The translations under genes were made by a program, and so were the position numbers. This document shows, one piece after another, positions 19,230 through 28,845 of a stretch of DNA of 64,000 nucleotides (the first letter of the stretch is position 1; every line of letters starts with the position of its first letter). The DNA lies in NCBI GenBank assembly GCA_049487715.1, contig CP150547.1:558001-622000 (forward strand), given 5' to 3'. This stretch comes from Pycnococcus provasolii. Taxonomy: Eukaryota > Chlorophyta > Pseudoscourfieldiophyceae > Pseudoscourfieldiales. Under the pieces are notes generated by a model. It was not told where the DNA came from, did no database searches, and worked only from the letters and a program-made list of their open reading frames with translations.

Positions 19230-21194
19230 TCACTCGTCGTCCACGTACCCAAGCGTGTTCTCCCAGGTCTCCTTCGCAGCCACCTTGAGCTTCTCGTGCA
19301 TGATCACCGTCTCTTCCGTGCAAGCTGCACGATTACGATGGTTTGCCTCAGGACAAAAGAGGTGCCGGGGATCGTACGCGTCTGCGCCAAATACAATGTC
19401 GCCGCACTTATGTTGGAACTTCTCACACATCCAGTGCGGTCCCGTACTGCGAATATACTCGAAGTCCGTCGTCGTGTGCGTCGCTCCCTTGCCGCCATGC
19501 TGGCCGCCATACAAGTTCTTCGTGTGCAAGACAGGGCTCCACACCTCCACTTCACCACGGCGATGCATGTACGCCAAAAATGCCGCCCACCAGCTGAAGC
19601 TGGAATTGGCACGAAAGATGCGACGTGCAAAGTATAACTTCAACATGTCCTCCAAAAAGAGTAGATTCACGCAGTGTGGATCCTCGTCGCCGCACAAGCC
19701 AGATATCTCACCCTCTGGGTATTTCCACTTAGGCTTATGTCTTATTTGCGCTGCTTTTCGTTGCGCGGCAAGGTACTCGCGTGCCGCTTGCTCGCCACCA
19801 AATATCTTGCTCGTCCAGCGCATCGAACGGTCGTCGGTAACCCAAACCACATCCTTCGGATCGACACCAGCCGTCTCGAAAGCTCGGTAGTAGCTTCGCA
19901 ATGAAACCACGGAGTAGCCTTGGCCACCATTGTACGATTCCTTCGCAATGTCGTCGCGTCGGAGATGAGCGACGTCGTACGTTCCCGCTTTTGCCTGCCA
20001 CTTGCGGAACACAGGTAGCGCCCTCACACGGTCGCTGAAGTGAAACCAACTCGCAACGCGCTCGGCACTGCGAAAGTGGTAGAAAAATTCGCTGTCGTAA
20101 GCGCACATGCTGTCAAATGCGACGTCAGGCGAACCCCATGACTTACCATGTTGTTCGGAACGCAGCTGGCGTGGCAATCCGAACGGAAAGTTGTTAGAGC
20201 GTGACGTGTCATTGTAACGCAAATCCTCCATCTCCAGTCCGTGCGCCTGACCATGCACCATGCTCGTCTTGACGCGAATCTGCACCGGATTGGAGACAAG
20301 AATCACGTCGTCGCCTGTTCGATTGGAGTACTTCTCCAACTTCTGAGCTCGCGTCATCTCACCTTTGTTGTAGTCCTTTTTCGTTGACAGCAGGTCCTCG
20401 AGCAGATCCGCATCGTCGATGATGCGAATGCGAGCAGGGTGCATTGTTGTCGTCGTGACATGCTCAGGATGAGCGCGCTCCCAAGCGGCTTGCTCCGCCG
20501 GCGTCCAGAAGAGCTTGTCGCCCTCCCACTTGCTCAGAATTTCGAAGCGATAGCCAAGCTGCTCGCTCACTTCTCTGCCATACGCGTACTGGTGCATCCT
20601 ATTTCCAAACCTGCCGTTCCAGTGCGTCATGACGAGACGTGGTCGATGAGGTTTGCAGAATCGATCTTGGTTTGGACGATCGTCGAAGACGACTTGGTCC
20701 GCGAATGGATCCAAAGATTCGCAGGTGTACGACTGACATTCGGTGTCATGCAAGCACCGTTCACCAAGCTCGCGCGTTCCGTAGTAGCTTCCTAGTGGTG
20801 GTGGTGGTGCTGATGATGATGATGGCGACTTTGTCGGCTTTGTTGGCGATGATGATGATGCGTGCAATACGGCAGCAGCGTTACTCCTATCATCGCCGAC
20901 GAGGTGGTGAGCATCTATAGCGGCATCGGATGACGACGACGACAAATGCTTGACATTACTAGCAGCGTGTCGCGGCGACGACGGCGGTGGGACTGCTGTT
21001 GGTGTCTCAAAGTCACCCCCACCACCAGCAAGAAGCGCGAACATGAAGAAACCGACGGCGACTCCTGCAATGAGTGCGAGGATTTGGTGCATGCGCCGGA
21101 TCGCGACATCTCTTCTCACCATCATCAACAACTTCGCATCCTCCTCAGTAGTAGTCCCCGTGCGAGGAGACATACGAGGAGACATATCAAGCAT
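19230..21194 (-). CDS. GT11-like (alpha-1,2-fucosyltransferase-type) Golgi glycosyltransferase
   Basis: 654 residues, type II membrane topology. There is a short basic cytosolic tail, a transmembrane helix near residues 37-60 (HQILALIAGVAVGFFMFALL) and a Ser/Pro-rich stem to about 135. The lumenal domain contains WNGRFGNRMHQYAYG near 193, equivalent to the GT11 GxGNxMFQYAxG motif. It also has VAHLRRDD, equivalent to the fucosyltransferase HxRRxD GDP-binding motif, and a late SSFSWWAAFLA, equivalent to the GT11 SxFSWWxA motif. These three motifs in order are good evidence for GDP-fucose or related transfer, though acceptor and linkage are unknown. A short Cys-rich stretch (ERCLHDTECQSYTC) precedes the catalytic domain, with another Cys cluster at the C-terminus. 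Start ATG at 21194; an alternative Met lies 3 codons downstream. A telomere-like array lies about 270 nt upstream of the start. Confidence 0.75.
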   Translation of the reverse strand: MLDMSPRMSPRTGTTTEEDAKLLMMVRRDVAIRRMHQILALIAGVAVGFFMFALLAGGGGDFETPTAVPPPSSPRHAASNVKHLSSSSSDAAIDAHHLVGDDRSNAAAVLHASSSSPTKPTKSPSSSSAPPPPLGSYYGTRELGERCLHDTECQSYTCESLDPFADQVVFDDRPNQDRFCKPHRPRLVMTHWNGRFGNRMHQYAYGREVSEQLGYRFEILSKWEGDKLFWTPAEQAAWERAHPEHVTTTTMHPARIRIIDDADLLEDLLSTKKDYNKGEMTRAQKLEKYSNRTGDDVILVSNPVQIRVKTSMVHGQAHGLEMEDLRYNDTSRSNNFPFGLPRQLRSEQHGKSWGSPDVAFDSMCAYDSEFFYHFRSAERVASWFHFSDRVRALPVFRKWQAKAGTYDVAHLRRDDIAKESYNGGQGYSVVSLRSYYRAFETAGVDPKDVVWVTDDRSMRWTSKIFGGEQAAREYLAAQRKAAQIRHKPKWKYPEGEISGLCGDEDPHCVNLLFLEDMLKLYFARRIFRANSSFSWWAAFLAYMHRRGEVEVWSPVLHTKNLYGGQHGGKGATHTTTDFEYIRSTGPHWMCEKFQHKCGDIVFGADAYDPRHLFCPEANHRNRAACTEETVIMHEKLKVAAKETWENTLGYVDDE

Positions 21195-21886
21195 ATAGTT
21201 TTGGGGATAGGTCGACCCGGTCTGTCAGTCAGTCTGTTGTTGCCCACGGTCAAATCAATCCGTCTTCAGGACTGACAGAGGGGAAAAAATTAAAAAAACG
21301 AGTGGACCCGGAAAAAAACAAAAAACAACAACAAAGTTCTACCCGGTAAATAACGGACTGAACCAGAACCTGGCCCAGCCAAGGAGGAAGGGTGGAAGGG
21401 GAGGTGACAAACCCGAAACAACTACCCTACCGGGTATCGTAACAAGCGGAAACCCCGCCGAAGAAACCCGAACCCCGAACCCAAACCCGAACCCGAACCC
21501 GAACCCTAATCCTAACCCTAACCCTAATCCTAACCCGAACTGAAACCCCTATCGTAGGTCTAGGTAGTACTACAGTAGCCCTTTCTTTCCTTCCTGCTTG
21601 GCTTGCTGTGACGTGTGACCGTCGTCCTGTTGTCGTGACTGACGGAGCACAACCAACATCAACATAGTTCTCTATGTACACATCCCATATATGTCCGTTT
21701 CGTGCGTTTGCGTCTTCTCAAGCTCGTGAACTCATTTCATTTTCATGGAAGGAAGTGTGCAGAAGTTCTAAGTATGTCCATGTCCGTGGAGGGAGATTAG
21801 GTCAGGTCCGATGTCCGAGACAGATTTATTTGGTCTTGGTCAAATAGAATACCTTAGTACTAGGTGGTTTTACACAAGTCAACTGG
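21195..21886. other. Intergenic region with telomere-like array
   Basis: Upstream region of the GT11-like gene and downstream region of AP-2 sigma. Apart from the hexamer array at 21464-21542 I see no gene. Confidence 0.5.
21464..21542. repeat. Interstitial telomere-like array (CCCGAA then CCCTAA)
   Basis: Begins with CCCGAA units (some as CCCCGAA or CCCAAA), passes to CCCTAA and CCTAAT units and ends with CCCGAA. TTAGGG-type repeats are telomeric in many eukaryotes; here they lie inside a gene-dense region. Confidence 0.9.
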
Positions 21887-22418
21887 TCAGTCCTGCACGC
21901 GGTCGAGCTCGGCAAGGCGGTTGAGTATGACCAACTTAGACGACTCCTGGATTTCGCCCGCCAAAAAGAGCTCGTCGACGATGAGGTAAACCTTGTGGAA
22001 GTTGAAAACGAGGTCGAGCTCGCAGACGTTGTTGAAGTAGTGGTCGAGCACCTCCACGAAGAGGTGGATCGCCTCGAGCGACGCGAGCTCGTTGTCATTC
22101 ACGTCCACGCATAGGCTGAAGAATAGCCCTGCATACCGCCTATAGATGAGCTTGTGCTGTTTGAACTCGACGAAGTTGGTGAACTTGGCGTCGCGGTTCA
22201 CGACGAGCCTGTGCACCTCGTACTGTAGCTTGGCCTTCTCGGCATCCTCGACAGGGAAGTAGTACCTATTCGTTTGAGTTTTGGGAAGAAGGCGACGAAG
22301 TGAGTATCACAACTTTGCGAGAAGCAAAGCTTGCACATCTCACTGCACGTCTCCTCGTGACTTACTTGGACAGCCGCGTGGTTCCCGCACGGTTCTGAAG
22401 CAGGATGAACCGTATCAT
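21887..22418 (-). CDS. AP2S1: AP-2 clathrin adaptor sigma subunit (two exons)
   Basis: Small sigma subunit of the AP-2 complex, which links clathrin to plasma-membrane cargo in endocytosis. The gene is split. Exon 1 is 22418-22366, beginning [10 protein letters not shown] and ending in TCCAA. The intron is 22365-22266 (100 nt) with GTAAGT donor and TAG acceptor. Exon 2 is 22265-21887. The join restores a Lys codon and gives 143 residues, against 142 in animals and plants. Conserved blocks are [28 protein letters not shown] and [15 protein letters not shown], which together separate AP-2 sigma from AP-1/AP-3 sigma. This is the only intron I can define with certainty in the window. The exon structure is a direct reading of splice signals plus family conservation. 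Confidence 0.93.
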
Positions 22419-22848
22419 GGTTTGTCACTTTATGAGTAGCAGTTGTAGCAATTCTTGCAGGTTCACGCCTTATCAACCTGAGCCTTAAGTAAGGGTATGA
22501 ACGGATGGGACGTAGAAGTCTTGAACAGAAACACTTCACACTCACTCACGCTCCGGACTGCTAGAAGGTTCGCCACACACACGTAGAAGAAGCACACGAG
22601 GTGCAAGAACACGGCTCAGAGTTCACGAGTCGCGGAGAGGAGACACAAGCTGACGACGACTATTGGCGTTGACACGCGTTGCGCGCGCGCGGTGAGCCTG
22701 TGAGGGAGACGCCTGAAAAAAAGAAAGAGAAAAAGGGGAAGAAGATGCCGGCCCTATCGTAACCCTAAAATAAGTCCGAAACCCTAAAGGAGGAAAAGGG
22801 AAGAGCCGAACCGGCTAACCCTAACCCTACCCTAATTGGCGGGGGGGG

Positions 22849-22851
22849 TTT

Positions 22852-22882
<31 letters not shown>

Positions 22883-22896
22883 GGTTTTTTTTTTTT

Positions 22897-22935
<39 letters not shown>
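22849..22935. repeat. Poly(T) tract of about 85 nt with few G interruptions
   Basis: An almost pure T tract interrupted only by GG at two places and one G, preceded by a G8 run and followed at 22972 by a C run. It may be an old poly(A) tail in inverse orientation (retro-insertion), a nucleosome-excluding element or an assembly stutter. Confidence 0.85.
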
Positions 22936-22938
<3 letters not shown>

Positions 22939-23650
22939 TAATTCTACCTTTTTTACTTCTAATACCGGCTGCCCCCCCCCTCCTCCCCTCCTGGCCTCCT
23001 CCACCCTTCCTCCACCACACAACCAACCTGGTTTTCCCTCGACGACCCTAGCGACCCGTGTGAGGCTGTCGACAACGTTGTCTGACACAACGAGTTATGT
23101 GAACAGGACGTTGACAGGGTAGTGGTTCCGGTATCCCGCTTCCCATCCGCTTCCCGTACAGGTTGTACGTAGTTTGGCGATCGATCGAACGAATAACGAA
23201 AACCATTGGAATTTCGTTATGGTTTCGTCATCACTTTCGTAAACTAAGCCATGGTTTTGTTATGGTTTCGTTAGGGTTAGGTTCTTCGACTTGAGCTCGT
23301 TTCGAGAGCATCTGTTGACGTCATCGTTATTTTTCGTTAATTTCTGTGGAGTGTGGATCTCCACAGACATTGACAGAAACCAGCTGGTTTCGGGCTGGAA
23401 GGAACGCGTTTTTTGGTCCGTCAGCCAGGCCCCTCAGCCAGGCCCCTCAGCCTTCTCCCAGCGGAGTGAGCGGACCAGCCTCGCTAGGGTCGTGCCTTAG
23501 CTTGCTATTATGGACTGCTCTCAAAGTGCGCCTCACAGAATAAACCCTGGCCAAGCCAGACGGCGACGCCGTCAGCCTAGCCGGCCAGGCGCGCTCGTGT
23601 GCGTGTGAGTGTGTGCGTACGTATTGAGTGAGTGCGAGTGCGTGCGTATC

Positions 23651-23700
23651 GTGCAATATCGTGCAATATCGTGCAATATCGTGCAATATCGTGCAATATC
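23651..23700. repeat. Five tandem copies of gtgcaatatc
   Basis: Perfect decamer repeated five times, preceded by a degenerate copy; related gatatcg elements recur at 23851-23882. Confidence 0.9.
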
Positions 23701-24010
23701 GGTTTGTATTGCAGGGTACTATTGCGGTACATCGACGAGTATCTACATTTCCTTGAGGAAGTCAAGAGGTCATTGGGAAGCCGTTGAAGTTGTGCCAAGC
23801 AGTGCACAGCTAGAAAGCTCTCCATACAACTTCCACTGAATTCGTAATCCGGCAATATTGTGCGATATCGGCCGATATCGGCGTATTGATAGCACCTACG
23901 CTTGACGTCTGCAGGTGTTCTCGAGCCTTCGTAGCTTGTGCCAAGTAGCTCGAGGCAACTTGCACGTGTGTGGCATTCAGTCCCACCTCTCTTCGCACCT
24001 CTTACGAACG

Positions 24011-24913
24011 ATGAACCCGTCCGACGTGGCTCAGGCGGCTGCGGTGGTGCAGGCTGCCCAGGTGGTGCAGGCTGCAGCAGCAATGCATAACAACAATAGC
24101 CTTGAAGTGGCGGGGGAGAAAACAACCGTCGACTGGCTGAATGCGCACGTAGACAACGCCGTCACCGCAGCTGCGTTTGCGGCGGTAGGTCTACAAGGTA
24201 TGGGAGGAGACTTCCAGAGTATTCTGGGAGGCGTGACTACGAGTAGAGGAGAACCGGCTGATGCACCTCCGCCACCTCCTCCGCCTCTTGCGGCTGGCTC
24301 AAGCACCCTGAATACTCTGCAACTGTGCCACGCAAAGGCCCAGGCGCACAAGACGATTCTAAAGCAGAACAAGCTTCCGCTGGTGGGCACAACAGAGGAT
24401 CTGATGAAGGCAGCGGGCATGGCGGTGGACGGCTCGCACCGTGTACGTGCGACTTCAAACGGCGTGAGCGACGAGGATCTCGCGATGGCGGACCCGAAGC
24501 GCGCGCGGCGCATCTTGGCGAACCGGCAGAGCGCGGCACGCAGCAAGGAGCGCAAGGCGGTGTACGTGAAAGAGCTCGAAACGGAGGTTAGGAGTCTGGA
24601 GGCAGAGTTGGCATCTTTAAAGGCGATGAGCAATATGAGCGTTGAGCTCTCGAGACTGAAGGCGGAGCGCGACATCCTGCTGACGCAGAACACGGCGTTG
24701 AACGAGAAGGCTGCGGATGCGCGTCGCGTCGAGCTGGAGTTGCGCCGTGAGGTCGATCGTTGGCGGAAAGCGGCGGAGTCCTTGGACCACGCGCAACGCA
24801 TAATAGGCACAAGGGAGGGAGTGAATATTCGGAATGAGAGTGGGGATGACGATCAGGATGTCCCAGGCCGCGGACTGCACACCACCGAGGTGAATGCAAA
24901 AGGCGGACCTTGA
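24011..24913 (+). CDS. bZIP transcription factor, plant group-I-like
   Basis: 300 residues. The basic region DPKRARRILANRQSAARSKERK (written here in parts: DPKRARRILAN, RQSAARSKERK) sits near residues 161-182 and is followed by a leucine-zipper coiled coil to about 265. The N-x7-K spacing instead of N-x7-R is the mark of the plant VIP1/RSG (group I) bZIPs, which bind AC-type elements and in land plants respond to osmotic or mechanical stress. The N-terminal part is Ala/Gln-rich, with a Pro run near 84-91, and may be the activation domain. I chose the ATG at 24011 because the frame upstream begins without ATG. Family call is firm; target genes unknown. Convergent with the CW-domain gene. Confidence 0.9.
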   Translation: MNPSDVAQAAAVVQAAQVVQAAAAMHNNNSLEVAGEKTTVDWLNAHVDNAVTAAAFAAVGLQGMGGDFQSILGGVTTSRGEPADAPPPPPPPLAAGSSTLNTLQLCHAKAQAHKTILKQNKLPLVGTTEDLMKAAGMAVDGSHRVRATSNGVSDEDLAMADPKRARRILANRQSAARSKERKAVYVKELETEVRSLEAELASLKAMSNMSVELSRLKAERDILLTQNTALNEKAADARRVELELRREVDRWRKAAESLDHAQRIIGTREGVNIRNESGDDDQDVPGRGLHTTEVNAKGGP

Positions 24914-25284
24914 CGTCACGAACCACAGGAACTAAGAGTATAGGTACATAATAACGGTGTTTTCGGGTTTATTATTTTAATATTTTCGATTTGTGTAATT
25001 ACTACGGTATCATATCGTAGTACTGCATTCCTTCCATTCCTTCCTAAACCTTTCTCGTAGCCTTATTCAATTGCTGTACCAATGTACGGTACGAGTACCC
25101 CTGTCACCTATCATTTTTTTTTAAAGTATACGTGCAAGCGTCAACTACTCAACTGGCACCGCGTGTCTCTTGATCTCCAACACAAGGGCAGCAGCACTGA
25201 GGAGTATTCTAACATTGCTGATGTGAGCACCGCGGCGGCGGCGCGGCTCGATTCATTTTTCTCATCCCGAGTTTTGGCATCAAC
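24914..25284. other. Convergent intergenic region between bZIP and CW genes
   Basis: 371 nt, AT-rich in the first half. No gene or element recognised. Confidence 0.4.
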
Positions 25285-28065
25285 TCATGCAGAGTCTTGG
25301 TTGTTGAGTTCGCTAGAAAGCGGCTTTCCAATCTCGGCGAAATTCCAAGTCGAACTGACTTTGCGCTTGCGAGAAACGACGGTGCGCGTGACCCACGAGG
25401 CAAGATTGCTCGGCTCGGCTGATTTATCAGCGCATTCGAGAAGAAGAGGTTGCTGAGCACGCGTGATGGCTTCACTCCACATACTTTCGCCGCGACACTT
25501 TTCTTGTCGCGCTCTCTCCAAATCAGCATCTGCGGAAGATAAGGACGACTCTAGTGAAGCCACCCCCATCTCAAACGCATATTCTGCAGCGTCGAGCTCC
25601 TCCTTGGCAGACTTCACACGAGCTTGCAAGATCGTTCTCTCTTTATCAAGCGTTGATTTGGCCTTTGCGTGACAAACCTCCGCCGTTGCGAGTATTTGAC
25701 CGTCCTGCCACTGCCTTGCTAGCAAGCCCAGCGAGGGAAGGACCTTCTCAACGCCCACATCATTTCTCATGAACAAACGAAATGCGATGCGATTAACTGC
25801 CATCTGTGCAGCGCGGACAGTCTCAAGCTTCGAACATAGGCGTGCAGGACACCCGCGGCATGCCGCAGCCTCGCGCGCATACTGGCATGCAAGGCAATCG
25901 CACGTTTTTGGGTGCGGGCGCCGATCTTTCCAAGAGCTGGGCAGTTTGACGTTTATACCGTCCTCGGTTGTAAAATCTGTCGCCCCACACTCCTCAGCTG
26001 CATCTTTCTGCCGTGCGTCTTCACCTTCCACACTCGCCTCCTCATCGTCAATCTTTGCAGCGGCGACGGTAGTCTGCGCTATTGAGTCCAGCACCATCGC
26101 CTCCGTCTCTTGCGAGTGAAGCAAGTCGACACGCCGAGCCGACTTCCTCACGGCCAAAGCTGCACGGAAGAAGCGGCACTGTGTGCAACCACAAACCTTT
26201 GAATGCTCGCCACTTTGCGCATCTGACTTGCCCGCAGGGTTGCGTCCGCTTCGTGCAAGCTGCCGATTTGAATTCCATTCAGCATCGGAGATGCCTTTTG
26301 CTATCCTCTCAGCGACACGCGTATCCGTGTCATGGGGTGCGTAGAGCTGCCACAGGTTGCCCCGGTTCTCGGAGTGAGATGTCTTCTTGTCGCACCCTTC
26401 CTTGTTGTTGGGCAACTTAGAGCAATTCCAGTTGTCGTCATGCTCTGCGTCGACCACGACAGACGGTGGGACCATGCGCCATACGCCGCACACCGAGCAT
26501 TGTATCCAGAAGTCGCGCGTCGTCTCGTTTGCAACTTTGCGCAGTCGCTCGAGTAGGTTGCAGAAGATCGATGATTGCACAAACTCCATATCCACTGGGA
26601 TGCTCGCCTCTCCATGTGGTGAGAAGCTTTGGTAGAATCTTTTGTAGACGTCCACCTGAGTCTCAGTACATGCGGGCCCGACGAGGCAGAAAAGAGCCGT
26701 GCCCCAGCCGATGGGAGGCCTCTCGTAGTCTTTGAAGCGCACTTTGGATCGCTGAAGTAAAATGCGAGGGTACGGCAGAAGGCGGCGGTAGTAAGCGGTA
26801 TCCGTGGAGTTGCGACAAAGCAGAATAATCATCGGGCACCGGCCGTTCTCCACCTCATCCAACGCTCGATTCACGAATCGCCACTGCACGTCACACTTGT
26901 ACTCGGGATTGAGTAGGATGCAGTAGCCATCCCACTTGTTTTTCGTGAGCAGGCCATTGTCACTTTTGTCGTACAGAATTTCTGCGGGGATGTTCGGCCT
27001 GGCTTTGTTGTTGGTGCACGGATCGAGAAGCCCTCTGATACAAGTGGCGCCAGGTTGAGGAAGTGGTAGGCGCATGACGTCAAAGATCGCCAGCTCCATG
27101 ATCCAGTCTGGAGTGAGTCCGTTCTTGGAGTTGATTGCCTCGTCTATTGTGGGCACGCCAAGCCTCTCGTTCATAAGCCGAAGGAAATCTCCCGCAACCG
27201 TCTTCTCGCGTTCTCCGTCGTTGTACTGGGGCGGCGGCGGCGGCGGCGGCGGCGGCGGAGGCGTTGACTGCTGATATGGGGGCGGCGTTGGATGATCCAC
27301 GCAATGTGGTGGCGATGATTTGTGCACACCATCGTTAGACGCAACGGCCAATAGTTGAGTTGATGATGCGTTGAATCTGTGCGATAGCGAGGGCGTTGAA
27401 TCCAAGTGGTACGATCTTGGGGCTAGAGCTGGTTTGGATGAGCTCGGCGCCAAGCCTGCGCAAGTTGAGCTCTTGAATTTCTCCTCTTCTTCTCCCTTGC
27501 CTTCATGTTCCCGCCGTAGCTGCTGCTCTTGTGGCGTTTGAACATCAGGAGGGTTAGCTTCGACATGGAGCCGCATTTCAAAAGACGACCCAGTCACTTC
27601 GCGAAATTGTCGCAGCGCGTCTCTTGCGGCTTCCCAGAGGGGACGCAGACTTTCCCTTCGCACGCGAAGTTTGATGCCCGTGAGCGACTCAAGCACGAAC
27701 ACTCGGTCAACCTGTATCAGGAGAGCCCCGCGATTCGCACCCAAAGCGGCCCGACTAATGGCGTCGCGGTGAGCTTGAAGAGCAGAAACGAGCGCACGGA
27801 AGCACGACGCGTCTTCCGATTCATCAGCCTTACCGACTTCTTGCTGTGCAATTGTTACGCTCAAGGCGGACCACGCTTGCACATCACGCCTTGGACGCTC
27901 GTTCGTCTCGCGGATGATATCAGAAAAGGTCCACGTTCCGTTCGCGACCACGAGGCTCTGTGCGGCGAAGATTGCTCCTCCCGCGTCGAACTCGGCGTGA
28001 GAATGATTCGAGCGAGTTAAACACGGAGTACTCGCTGCGCGAGACATCGTGCTGTCGCTGTTCAT
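25285..28065 (-). CDS. CW-type zinc-finger protein with Dam-like adenine methyltransferase domain
   Basis: About 926 residues from the ATG at 28065 (the frame extends 16 codons further up but starts with GTG). A Ser/Pro-rich N-terminus with an 11-proline run precedes a region at about 320-450 that resembles the phage/bacterial N6-adenine methyltransferase family PF05869. It has GLLDPCTNN (348), SDNGLLTKNKWDGYC, ILLNPEY (386) in the place of NPPY, WRFVNRALDEV, PMIILLCRNSTDTAYY and GTALFCLVG. A CW zinc finger follows (QCSVCGVWRMVP, first Cys near 523; CW domains read methylated histone H3 Lys4). Then come two HxKxCxCxxC motifs (VCGCTQC and TCDCLAC) like those that accompany CW in plant VAL/HSI2 proteins, and a terminal coiled coil. 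CW is certain; the methyltransferase is inferred from motif order, and NPEY makes activity doubtful. Likely nuclear. Confidence 0.75.
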   Translation of the reverse strand: MNSDSTMSRAASTPCLTRSNHSHAEFDAGGAIFAAQSLVVANGTWTFSDIIRETNERPRRDVQAWSALSVTIAQQEVGKADESEDASCFRALVSALQAHRDAISRAALGANRGALLIQVDRVFVLESLTGIKLRVRRESLRPLWEAARDALRQFREVTGSSFEMRLHVEANPPDVQTPQEQQLRREHEGKGEEEEKFKSSTCAGLAPSSSKPALAPRSYHLDSTPSLSHRFNASSTQLLAVASNDGVHKSSPPHCVDHPTPPPYQQSTPPPPPPPPPPPQYNDGEREKTVAGDFLRLMNERLGVPTIDEAINSKNGLTPDWIMELAIFDVMRLPLPQPGATCIRGLLDPCTNNKARPNIPAEILYDKSDNGLLTKNKWDGYCILLNPEYKCDVQWRFVNRALDEVENGRCPMIILLCRNSTDTAYYRRLLPYPRILLQRSKVRFKDYERPPIGWGTALFCLVGPACTETQVDVYKRFYQSFSPHGEASIPVDMEFVQSSIFCNLLERLRKVANETTRDFWIQCSVCGVWRMVPPSVVVDAEHDDNWNCSKLPNNKEGCDKKTSHSENRGNLWQLYAPHDTDTRVAERIAKGISDAEWNSNRQLARSGRNPAGKSDAQSGEHSKVCGCTQCRFFRAALAVRKSARRVDLLHSQETEAMVLDSIAQTTVAAAKIDDEEASVEGEDARQKDAAEECGATDFTTEDGINVKLPSSWKDRRPHPKTCDCLACQYAREAAACRGCPARLCSKLETVRAAQMAVNRIAFRLFMRNDVGVEKVLPSLGLLARQWQDGQILATAEVCHAKAKSTLDKERTILQARVKSAKEELDAAEYAFEMGVASLESSLSSADADLERARQEKCRGESMWSEAITRAQQPLLLECADKSAEPSNLASWVTRTVVSRKRKVSSTWNFAEIGKPLSSELNNQDSA
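27226..27264. repeat. GGC run encoding poly-proline in the CW protein
   Basis: About eleven Pro codons (ggc/gga on the plus strand) in the disordered N-terminal part of the CW-domain protein. Confidence 0.7.
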
Positions 28066-28804
28066 GGTGAAGTTGTCAGCACGGCTCACCTGCTCACCTG
28101 TTGGCCAAAGCACACGCTAGCGTATTATATGATGTCTTAAAGGTAGACGTGCGAAGCGGAGTGTGTGTGAGTGCATGACGTGGTGAGGCCGCCTGCCCAG
28201 GCGGAGGTGGGAGGTCACATCTAGGTCCCGCCTTGTTCGCTTGTTTGGGTGACGTGTCCCCCCTTTTGTGAGAGTGTTGGAGCACGACAAGATAAACTAG
28301 AGGCGCAGAAAGTGCGAGTAGGCGAGCCCGGACGGGGAAAGTAGACGTGCGCTGGCACTTTCTGAGGCGCAGAGGTCACTTGGAAGATAGCAGACGCGGA
28401 AACTGGAGGCGGAAAAGCAACCTGACGCGGCTCCTTTTCTCCGAGCACGCTTTGAGTTTCTTGCTTTTCACTTTCTTTGGGTTTCTTTTCCACGCACGCA
28501 CAACCTACCAGGCGGCAGGCGGCAGGCGCTCCTCACCACCCTGCTGTGCTACCTGCCTAACCCTCATCACCAGCAGGATTCGAAGTCGGCTTGACGGCTT
28601 CGAAGTCTGGTTGTATGTGCCTGGCACAAAACCGCAGCACGATGGTATACAGTACGAGAATCCCCTAACGGTATCCCCTACTGTACGATAATAAGCGACG
28701 TGCACAAACCGTGCTGTGTGCAAGCCGAGAAATGCATGCTCCACTGAAAATGGGCATTTTTGATGGAATTTGACCAAAAGCTGATGTCACCATGATGTCC
28801 CGAT

Positions 28805-28845
28805 GATGTCAGATGTCAGATGTCAGATGTCAGATGTCACCATGA
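28805..28845. repeat. Tandem agatgtc repeats
   Basis: Four copies of cagatgt in a row flanked by further gatgtc units (gatgtcacc, gatgtcccgatgatgtc). Confidence 0.7.

Larger units (their letters stand above)
22419..24010. other. Long divergent intergenic region with repeats
   Basis: 1.6 kb between AP2S1 and bZIP. It contains telomere-like units (22766-22836 and 23272-23283), an ~85-nt T tract, a C-rich run and a tandem decamer. Near 23865-23882 there is a gatatcggccgatatc palindrome. Low-complexity open frames here (poly-Phe / poly-Lys) are artefacts. No gene recognised. Confidence 0.5.

Noticed and set aside
21887-22418. AP-1 sigma as alternative for the adaptor subunit
   Set aside because: Residues such as [12 protein letters not shown] and the 143-residue length without a C-terminal extension match AP-2 sigma.
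22765-23088. Lys-rich and Phe-rich frames around the poly(T) tract
   Set aside because: Translation of a homopolymer; no coding signal.
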